Assembly: GCF_032461945.1 (NCBI RefSeq)
Contig: NZ_JAWCUD010000003.1
Coordinates: 434,001-498,000 of the forward strand
Direction: 5' to 3'
Length of the DNA stretch: 64,000 bases
Source: Paenibacillus_E violae
GTDB taxonomy: Bacteria > Bacillota > Bacilli > Paenibacillales > NBRC-103111
Part shown: piece by piece, positions 54,408 through 61,900 of the stretch
Position numbering within the stretch: the stretch's first letter is position 1
Layout: each line of letters starts with the position of its first letter
Made by a program: the position numbers and the translations under genes
The notes under the pieces: generated by a model
The model's database searches: none
The model's input: the letters and a program-made list of their open reading frames with translations, nothing else
What the model was told of the DNA's origin: nothing

Positions 54408-55376
54408 TTACCCTTTCACTGCACCGATCATAATCCCCTTTACAAAAAACCTTTGAAAAATCGGATAAACCAACAAAATGGGCGCAACAACAATAATCGT
54501 CACCGTCATTCGAATTGAAGTCGTGGTTTGCTTCGTTGCCAAACTTGATATCGCTGTCGAGCCGGCATTTTGCAAATTTACCATGCTGGATATGGAGCTT
54601 GCCTGATTAATATAGTTATATAGAATAAACTGTAAGCTATAGAGTTTGCTCTCCGTGACTAACAACAACGTGTCCTGGAAGGAATTCCACTGATCCACCG
54701 CTGCGAATATAGCAACTGTAGCCAATATAGGCTTACAAATAGGCAGCATGATTTTGAAGAAAACGGTCATGGTCCCGGCACCGTCGATACTTGCCGCATG
54801 CTGCAATTCCTTCGGCGTTGATTCCACGAAAGTCTTTACAAGAATGATGAAAAACGGAGCTACGACCGACGGCAGAATGTAGGCCAAAAAATTGTTAGTC
54901 AGATGCAAAGACCTCATAGTCAAATACCAAGGAATAACGCCGGCATTAAAAAACATGGTTAAAACCGTATAGCGATACCATAATTTTCTCCTCCACATAT
55001 CCTCCTGGGTAAACATGAATCCCAGAAAGGCGGAAGCCCCTACCGTCAAAGTGGTTCCAATGACGGTCCTTCCTACAGATACAACGGCTGCATCCCACAA
55101 TCCCGGTATTTTAAACGCATCCACGTAGTTATGGAATTGGATATTTATCGGGTAAAAGATAACATCACCTTTGGCACTGATATCGTTTGCGCTTATGGTA
55201 TTAATAATGATGGAGTAAAATGGATATACACATATAAGCGCATACAGGGAAAACAACACATAAATTAAAACAGTAATCATCTTGTCTGTTGCGCTGACTT
55301 GGACTTTCATTTTTTTGGTGAGATGGCTTCCGGGCACTTTATCATTCGCCGCCAGCCCTGCTGCTGTATGACTCAT
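54408..55376 (-). CDS. Carbohydrate ABC importer permease, YtcP type (importer E)
   Basis: 322-residue membrane protein; a cytoplasmic N terminus of about 28 residues precedes the first helix. EAA loop QHAASIDGAGTMTVFFKIMLP; C terminus FVKGIMIGAVKG. It overlaps the partner permease by four bases (ATGA). Confidence 0.88.
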   Translation of the reverse strand: MSHTAAGLAANDKVPGSHLTKKMKVQVSATDKMITVLIYVLFSLYALICVYPFYSIIINTISANDISAKGDVIFYPINIQFHNYVDAFKIPGLWDAAVVSVGRTVIGTTLTVGASAFLGFMFTQEDMWRRKLWYRYTVLTMFFNAGVIPWYLTMRSLHLTNNFLAYILPSVVAPFFIILVKTFVESTPKELQHAASIDGAGTMTVFFKIMLPICKPILATVAIFAAVDQWNSFQDTLLLVTESKLYSLQFILYNYINQASSISSMVNLQNAGSTAISSLATKQTTTSIRMTVTIIVVAPILLVYPIFQRFFVKGIMIGAVKG

Positions 55377-56296
55377 ACAATACTCTCTCCCCTTAGTCTT
55401 TTGGATAGTCCGTTCACAGAAAAGAGAAGCACAACACTGATCAAGCTCTTAAGCACACTGATCGCAACGGATACCGAATAGCTTCCGCCGCCCATGGCAA
55501 GGTTGTAAACATATAAGTCTAAAACCTGTATGGAATCCTTATTAAATGCATTTTGAAATACAAAATATTGCTCCAAGCCATTATTTAGAAAACTCGCAAT
55601 TTGCAGCATCAGCAAAACGAAATAGGTCGGCACCATACTCGGCAATACGACATGCCAGATTACCCTCATCCTTGTCGCGCCGTCTACATAGGCCGCTTCA
55701 TATAGAGAATCATCTATCCCCATAATTGCCGCTATGTACAATATGGCTGACCAACCCAATGTTTTCCAAGTTGTCCATATCCACATCATAATCCATACAT
55801 GGTCGGAATTTTGAAGAAGTAAAATCGGAGAATCGATAAGTCCAATTTGTTTCAAAAGGCCGTTGATTATACCTTCACTAGAGAACATTGAAAATGCCAG
55901 TGAATACACCAATACCCAGCTGATAAAGTTCGGCAAGGTTGTTACCGTCTGTATAAACCTCCGAAATCGTACGGACTTGATCTCAGTCAGGAATATTGCA
56001 AAAATCATTGGAAGCCAGGAGAATAGCAGATTCAAGCCACTCATCCCAAACGTGTTTTTGAGTATTTGAAGGGTTTGATCGATCTTTACTTGGTTTTCGA
56101 CCAAGGTATGAAACCACTTCAAACCCACAAACGGCGATTGGGATAGCGGAATCGGCGGCGTGTAGTCAAAGAATGCATAAACCCAACCATATAGCGGGTA
56201 ATAGGCAAAGATACCGAGTAAAATCATAAAAGGGAGTATGTAGAGAAATTTCCTTATTGAACTGCTTGTCATGCTGTTCCTTTGTATTTGCACCAT
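55373..56296 (-). CDS. Carbohydrate ABC importer permease, LplB type (importer E)
   Basis: 307-residue membrane protein, first helix near 15-35, EAA loop YEAAYVDGATRMRVIWHVVLP. GGGAGTG precedes the ATG. It is the first gene of operon E. The 311-bp gap upstream holds promoter, cre box and tandem repeats but no gene. Confidence 0.88.
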   Translation of the reverse strand: MVQIQRNSMTSSSIRKFLYILPFMILLGIFAYYPLYGWVYAFFDYTPPIPLSQSPFVGLKWFHTLVENQVKIDQTLQILKNTFGMSGLNLLFSWLPMIFAIFLTEIKSVRFRRFIQTVTTLPNFISWVLVYSLAFSMFSSEGIINGLLKQIGLIDSPILLLQNSDHVWIMMWIWTTWKTLGWSAILYIAAIMGIDDSLYEAAYVDGATRMRVIWHVVLPSMVPTYFVLLMLQIASFLNNGLEQYFVFQNAFNKDSIQVLDLYVYNLAMGGGSYSVSVAISVLKSLISVVLLFSVNGLSKRLRGESIV

Positions 56297-56435
56297 GTAA
56301 CACTCCCTTTTAATGTTATATTCAAAATGTTTATTGACACATTACGATATCTAGAAAATATATGGAATGCCGAAGTGGGATTCCTCTACTATAACGCAAT
56401 AGGTCAATCGTTGAATTGAAAGATGCCTCTTCTGT

Positions 56436-56449
56436 TGACAGCGTTTTCA
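56436..56449. promoter_or_regulatory. Perfect cre (CcpA) box downstream of the operon E promoter
   Basis: TGAAAACGCTGTCA (minus strand) matches TGWAANCGNTNWCA at every position. It begins 18 bp after the -10, an expected place for a CcpA roadblock. A second possible promoter (TTCAAC 56410-56415, 16 bp, TATAGT 56388-56393) lies downstream of it. Confidence 0.65.
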
Positions 56450-56467
56450 TTCCGTTTCGTTAAAGCA

Positions 56468-56496
56468 ATTATAAAATATCAATTTTTTCAAAACAA
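56468..56496 (-). promoter_or_regulatory. Promoter of operon E
   Basis: TTGTTT (56491-56496), 17-bp spacer, TATAAT (56468-56473). The nearer tandem repeat overlaps the -35 by two bases. Confidence 0.65.
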
Positions 56497-56530
56497 TGAC
56501 CTATTCTCATTGATTATTGATCTATTCTCA
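56495..56530 (-). promoter_or_regulatory. Tandem 21-bp-spaced direct repeats, likely AraC-regulator sites (E)
   Basis: TGAGAATAGGTCATT (minus strand, 56495-56509) and TGAGAATAGATCAAT (56516-56530) match at 13 of 15 positions, 21 bp apart, abutting the -35 of operon E. The operon's own AraC regulator at 49407 is the likely binder. Confidence 0.65.
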
Positions 56531-56566
56531 TATAGCTCAAAATGGGAATTCGACTGCCCGTCGCAC

Positions 56567-56592
56567 AAAAAAAATCCTCGATTGACGGGGAT
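56567..56592 (-). terminator. Terminator of the TetR-controlled operon
   Basis: A 7-bp stem with one mismatch and a 5-base loop (56574-56592) is followed on the minus strand by eight T. It lies just after the last gene of the tetR operon and immediately upstream of the operon E control region. Confidence 0.75.
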
Positions 56593-56607
56593 CAAAAAGC
56601 ACTGATA

Positions 56608-56982
56608 TTAGATAGTATTTTGTTCAATGAGTATTTTATCTTCCTGTTCATCCCACATCGCGAACAACGATGGTAATTCAGCACCCGTATAGGCACCAAC
56701 CACTCTTACATTTCGATGTACCAACTGCACTCCAATTATAACAGAGACAAACTCATCTTCTGTTCGTAGTTGCGCCACTGTCTCCTTATCCCCTGTGATC
56801 AGGACGAAGCCGTTGAGACTACTACCATGAGGTTCAAGAACTACTACCTCAAAGCGGTCAATCTTACCTTCTTGTTGCAGTCGTATACAGTATTGCATTG
56901 CCTTATTGAGCGTGGCCTGTGCTGCCTTTTCACGCCCCGGGATGATTTCTCCCCAACCAACCATCAACGAACCTTTTGCCAT
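56608..56982 (-). CDS. Small uncharacterised protein, dimeric alpha/beta-barrel-like
   Basis: 124 residues. The pattern VGWGEIIPGREKAAQATLNKAM ... GKIDRFEVVVLEPHGSSLNGFVLITGD resembles uncharacterised proteins of the dimeric ferredoxin-like (YCII/antibiotic-monooxygenase-like) fold. No catalytic motif is evident. AAAGGAGA precedes the ATG. It is the last gene of a four-gene operon with a TetR regulator, a membrane protein and an acetyltransferase. Confidence 0.6.
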   Translation of the reverse strand: MAKGSLMVGWGEIIPGREKAAQATLNKAMQYCIRLQQEGKIDRFEVVVLEPHGSSLNGFVLITGDKETVAQLRTEDEFVSVIIGVQLVHRNVRVVGAYTGAELPSLFAMWDEQEDKILIEQNTI

Positions 56983-57003
56983 ATCATTCTCTCCTTTATA
57001 AAT

Positions 57004-57510
57004 TTATCCGAGTAGCTTCTCAAAACAAGTGTACCCCTCTTTCCGCAGCGGAAAACGGATATGGCCAACCTGCCGGTAACCCCTTCGAACATACAGTTTT
57101 GCGGCACCTGGGTTTCCGGAAAACACGTCAAGCCTTATACTTGTGCCGCCAGATAAGCGCGCCTGCTCCTCGGCAAAGCGTAACAGCTTTCCGCCCATTC
57201 CCTGTCCTTGACAGGTAGGGTCGACCGCCAAGCGATGAATGCAGCGGACGTGACCAACCGCTTGATCCACCCAAGGCAAGCCCTCATACTGTTTGCTCTG
57301 GCGGTCGTCCACTACAATGGCTCCAATGATCCGAGAGCCTACGCGAATGCCGAAAGCCGTACCTCTTTTCAAATCACCACGTATGACGAACCCGTTTGGA
57401 TACAGCCAATCCCACTGGCGAATGTTTTGCCTCTTCAAATCAGTTGCTACCGTTCTGTACAGCGCTAACAGGTTTTTGCCGTCCTTCGCGGTCAATTGCA
57501 CGACTTCCAT
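57004..57510 (-). CDS. GNAT family N-acetyltransferase
   Basis: 168 residues. The acetyl-CoA-binding region reads VHRLAVDPTCQGQGMGGKLLRFAE (about residues 90-113), with the Q/RxxGxG/A motif, followed by LDVFSGNPGAAKLYVRRGYRQVG, all typical of GNAT. The frame is open 30 codons further upstream into the preceding gene, but GGAGG seven bases before the ATG at 57510 sets the start. Acceptor substrate unknown; the TetR context allows a detoxification role. Confidence 0.87.
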   Translation of the reverse strand: MEVVQLTAKDGKNLLALYRTVATDLKRQNIRQWDWLYPNGFVIRGDLKRGTAFGIRVGSRIIGAIVVDDRQSKQYEGLPWVDQAVGHVRCIHRLAVDPTCQGQGMGGKLLRFAEEQARLSGGTSIRLDVFSGNPGAAKLYVRRGYRQVGHIRFPLRKEGYTCFEKLLG

Positions 57511-57526
57511 TCTACATCCTCCAAAC

Positions 57527-58132
57527 TCAGCTTTGCTTAAGCTGATGTAGTTTTGCCGCTGAATGACGACGGTAGATGACCGTCCACAGCACAGCCGCAC
57601 CTATGAAACCGTAAAGCACGAGGTTTGAAAGCGCCAAGTAGCTCGCAGTCGGAAGCCGGTAAACCATGACCACGCGCACCGCAGCTTCCATCGTCAACAT
57701 AATGCCCCAAACGAAGGTCATCAGTTTCATCACAAAACGGAAATACGCATAGTTCCAATTTTCCGCAAAATGAGGAGTTGAGATAAATCGCAGAGCCAAA
57801 TAATACATAATAGGACGCCGGAAAAACAACGATCCCAGAAATATCAAACCGACAGAAGCCGTAATCAGAGATTCTCGGACGAGCAGTATTTTTTCACTGC
57901 CTCCCAGCAAAACAAGCACGATTGTCAATAGAAACGTAAAGAGCATCAATGTGCCGAACGCATCCAACTTGCGGTGCTTTATTAGGTGAACCAGATTGTC
58001 AAGCAACGGAACGAGCGTTGCTATAGTTAAAGCAGCAAGGCTGCTCATATACTCAGATAGCCAGACATACAAAATCCATGGCAAAATACCGTTAACAAGC
58101 AATGTAAAAATAACGTAATTCCGTTTCGACAT
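57527..58132 (-). CDS. VC0807-family-like integral membrane protein
   Basis: 201 residues with about five or six hydrophobic helices (near 8-25, 30-48, 58-76, 87-103, 135-155, 165-185). The sequence LVPLLDNLVHLIKHRKLDAFG in loop 2 resembles VC0807 family proteins, as far as I recall it. No transport motif is visible. AGGGTGAG precedes the ATG. It follows the TetR gene after 20 bp and is the probable main target of that regulator. Confidence 0.68.
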   Translation of the reverse strand: MSKRNYVIFTLLVNGILPWILYVWLSEYMSSLAALTIATLVPLLDNLVHLIKHRKLDAFGTLMLFTFLLTIVLVLLGGSEKILLVRESLITASVGLIFLGSLFFRRPIMYYLALRFISTPHFAENWNYAYFRFVMKLMTFVWGIMLTMEAAVRVVMVYRLPTASYLALSNLVLYGFIGAAVLWTVIYRRHSAAKLHQLKQS

Positions 58133-58152
58133 ACTATACTCACCCTTTCGAA

Positions 58153-58737
58153 TTAGCTCAATGAGCGCGTCATGAAGGCGACCAGTTCTTCCACCGTCAT
58201 GCGGCTCATTTCTTGATTGATCGTATTTTGAACCCTCATTCCGTATAAAAAAGTAACTAATCGTTCAGCAACTTTCGCTCCATCCACTTGTTGCGGAATA
58301 AAGCCGTGAGCCTGCCCCACTTCAATCCAACTCATACTAGTTTGCAGCGTAAAGGCGAACACCTCCTGTACGATCTTGGCAACCTTCGCGTTATCCATCT
58401 GACTGAGAAGGTAGATGAAGATTTGGTTCGTCACATTGCTGTGACTCGTAGAGCGGAGCATATTTTCCGCGATAAGCTGTAGCGGATTAGCGAGCCCGGA
58501 GGATTGCGGGCTGTTCGCCACCTCCGTGAAGCTCGCGTTGATTCGCATAACACGGGATTTTAACAGGAGTCCGAACAGCTCATCCTTTCCCGTTACATAG
58601 TGGTAAATCGCTCCTTTTGACAAGCCAGTGCGCGTTATAATATCCTGCAGCGTCGTTTGCCTACATCCCTTCTCTTGAATCAATTCCTCTGTTACGTCCA
58701 TAATGATCTGAAAACTCGCGTTTGCTGATGTTGACAC
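58153..58737 (-). CDS. TetR family transcriptional regulator
   Basis: 194 residues. N-terminal helix-turn-helix (about 28-50: TTLQDIITRTGLSKGAIYHYV), then a helical ligand-binding domain. The start is a GTG at 58737 with AAGGAG about nine bases upstream. Two inverted repeats typical of TetR operators lie within 75 bp upstream, so autoregulation of the four-gene operon is likely. Confidence 0.9.
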   Translation of the reverse strand: MSTSANASFQIIMDVTEELIQEKGCRQTTLQDIITRTGLSKGAIYHYVTGKDELFGLLLKSRVMRINASFTEVANSPQSSGLANPLQLIAENMLRSTSHSNVTNQIFIYLLSQMDNAKVAKIVQEVFAFTLQTSMSWIEVGQAHGFIPQQVDGAKVAERLVTFLYGMRVQNTINQEMSRMTVEELVAFMTRSLS

Positions 58738-58760
58738 GTTGTTCTCTCCTTATCTGTAGT

Positions 58761-58816
58761 ACCGACCGTCGGTCTGTTATAAAATCATCATACAATACCG
58801 ACCGCCGGTTTGTAAA
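58761..58816 (-). promoter_or_regulatory. TetR operon promoter with two operator palindromes
   Basis: ACCGACCGTCGGT (58761-58773) is a perfect 6+1+6 palindrome; ACCGACCGCCGGT (58797-58809) has one mismatch. Centres are 36 bp apart. A promoter TTTACA (58811-58816), 18 bp, TATGAT (58787-58792) places one operator in the spacer and the other at the expected transcript start. Confidence 0.75.
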
Positions 58817-58900
58817 GAAAATTTTGGGATTTTTTATCCACCCTACAGGCTGAGCGTTTCCAGAATCTCCCCATTTCCCCATCAAATAAGAAGCACAAAA

Positions 58901-58951
58901 CAAAGAAATGGCGGCCCAAAGTTAACTTCAACTAAGGCCACCATTTCTTTG
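58901..58951 (-). terminator. Large stem-loop after the cohesin/dockerin protein gene
   Basis: A 15-bp stem with one mismatch (58901-58915 with 58937-58951 approximately) and a 20-base loop lie about 12 bp after the stop codon. Several T follow on the minus strand. Confidence 0.65.
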
Positions 58952-58962
58952 TTTACATGTTA

Positions 58963-61900
58963 TTAATTCAAAATTTCACGAGCCAGAATCGAGATATCAA
59001 CGATGTCAATTGTGCCGTCGCCACTCAAATCCAACGCTTTGTACTGATTCCAATCTGAATCTTCTTTCTTTTTACCATAAGCAGAAGCAATAATGGCAAG
59101 ATCACCAATACTTACTTTATTATCGTTATTGAAATCTCCATCGATAGCTTTAATTATTGAATTATTAAAGCTTTGCAGTGCCGCATTCAGGCTCAGGATC
59201 GCCCCTTCAATTTCAGCCTGGCTTACTCCCTCAGTCGACGCCACTACTTGAGCGGCATTGATTGCTGCCTGCAGGGTTGCTTTCGAGCCTGATGGATATT
59301 GGCCAGGATATGCGCCTTCAGTTGCCGCATCGTGCGCACTTTGCGCTTCCGCAATCAGACGCAGTAAGCCCGATTTATCCAACTTATTCACTTGGACTGC
59401 GTAAGTTGCACCAGCCCATTCTGCTTCTTGGCCCACGCCATTAGCGACCGTTAACTGAGTGACGCGAACTGAAGCAATCTGTGAATTATCCTTTGCAATA
59501 GCTTTAAACTTAAGCCTAATCAATCCATTCGCCATATCCGTATTTCCAATATTAGCCGCGATAGTTCTAATCTTGCCATCCGATTTAACTTCGCCAACCA
59601 GTTTGAAATTATTATCCTGGAGCGAGTCCATGGATACAAACTCCAGCTTATCCGAATCATAATTAAACGTAGTATCTAGCGCAATGACATCTTTCCCAGA
59701 ACCAGCCAAACTGAAATCAACATCAAAGGTTTTACCGCCATCAACGGTTGTTGGTCCTGATAGCACTGCGCCTTCTTGACCGCTGATCGAGATCAGCGTG
59801 CTGCCTTTCAGACTGGAACCGATGGCTTGCGCCGTTACTCTCACGACACCGTTCTTTTTAGCAGACAGCAATCCCGTCTCACTGATGATCGCCGCATTCG
59901 TCTCCGAACCGTCTTCTGCGGTTACCGACCATATGACAGGCACTCCCGCCAACATTTGCAGCGTGCCGTCTTTCGTCGTGATGGAGGTCGCTCCGTCCGC
60001 TCCGGCCACCGTCAGCTTCTGCTCGCCCAGAAGAGTAACCACACCCCATTGTGAACCGTTATTATAGGACTGCCCGGTCACGTCGTTCCACATGATAATG
60101 TCCTGACGGCCACCTGTTGCTTTCGCATCATTGATCTGTAAATCAAATCCAATGACACGATTAGCTGCAGGAACACTTGCCTTAAAAGGGATTTTAGTCT
60201 CAATATAATAGCCGCCATCCACGACTTTGGCAAAAGACTCAAAACCCGCACTGATACTGCCTGGATTGAAGCTTTTCTCATTCAGATAGTTAACTCGATA
60301 TTGTCCCATACCTGTGCCGTAGGTGGTTTGTTTACTGTTGGTCTCATCCACAAAGATCTCGACTGAGTCTTTCTCATGCGCGTTGCTGCTGCTGCTGTTC
60401 AGCACAGGGTCTTTTACACGCACCAGTACATACAGGTTATTATTGTCCCATAGCACTTTACCTGAGCCGTCCGTCGGACCGTTCGCCATTGTCAGATGCT
60501 TAAGAATCGGCAGCGTGGCGGTCGTATTCCAGAGCGGGTCGAGCTCGGTCCCGCCAAGAACAGGCGTTCCGTATACGGCGGTCCCAACTCCGCTAGGTAC
60601 CAATTGAAGTGCTTTGATCGCGTCACGCAGCGCATAATAGGCATTGTCCACTACTGCCTGCCCGATCTCGCCATTTGAGGCGGCAGTTTTGGCGTCATTT
60701 AATGCGCTTGCAAAAGTGTTCCATGAATTGCTTGTATAGATGTTAGAGTCCTTGTTATTGGCGGCCTCAATCAAGGCAGTCAGCAAGGTTTTGTCGACCG
60801 CTGAGACAATTGGATTCGCAGGTCCACCACGGCCCGCTTTGACATCGTTAAAATATGTTTCTACTTTCGTAATTTCGTCAGCTGTCAGCACCCTGTTGTA
60901 GATGAGAATCTGCGAGACTCCGCCCAGGAAGCGGTAGGGGGTTGCAGCTGCCATCGTGTAACCTACGCCCAGATCCGAACTGTTCCCTAAAAGCGCTTTA
61001 GCGTTGGTTCCAGTGCCGATGACATTGTTATTAACAAAAACGGCTCTATTGGTTCCGTTTAGCTGCGCCCGAACGCTGGCCAAACCGTTAGTGGCTGTTG
61101 TTGTAATTTGTTGCCCGCCGCCCGATACGCTGCCATCCGTGTTACCAAAGCGGATGTTAACTCTGTTTGTTCCTACACCCAAATTAATACCGCTCCAACC
61201 GCTGTTAGCCGCCCAAGTTTGGTAAGCCTCGTTCATTCCGAAATAAACAAGACCATTTTGGTCACTGGAGTTGTTGGCTGTGGTTGTTGGTTTAACCAGC
61301 GCGTATATCGTCATCTGCGTACTGCCGTTATAATTTTTAAAACCTGCAGCTTTTAGCGGCCTTGACATCGCTGCGAAATCTACATAGTCGTATCCATCGT
61401 TCTTTAGCGTGGGGTTGCCGGTTGGTGCTCCAAGATTATCGCCACCGCTACCGGGGACGTTCGCTGGGACAAGCTTCGCCGGGATGCTTCCCATATTTGT
61501 CCATCCAGTCACGTTGCCACTGCTATCTTGTTCCACGCCCTCATCAGCCTTGAGCCATAAGTCAAGACCAGTTCTAGGAATATCGACAGGCGTCATATCG
61601 CGCACCACTACACGAGCGTGCGACAGGCTGAGAACATCGCCTTCTTTCGACCGTACATAAATAATGTATGGACCGGGCAATTTTGGCGCGGTTATTTCTA
61701 TCATGTTGCCGGAGGCCATTGTTTCTTTGTCGCTTTCAACAAAATTCCCGTCGCTTGATGAGGAAATCCATATCTGTTTTGTGGCGTCGTCCAAATCGTA
61801 CGCAAACCTGACTTTCCCGCCGGGGGCTACTGACACGTCAGCCGGGAGCAGCCTATTCGCCACCGATACTGTGGTGGTAAAGTTGATGGTTATTGCAGGC

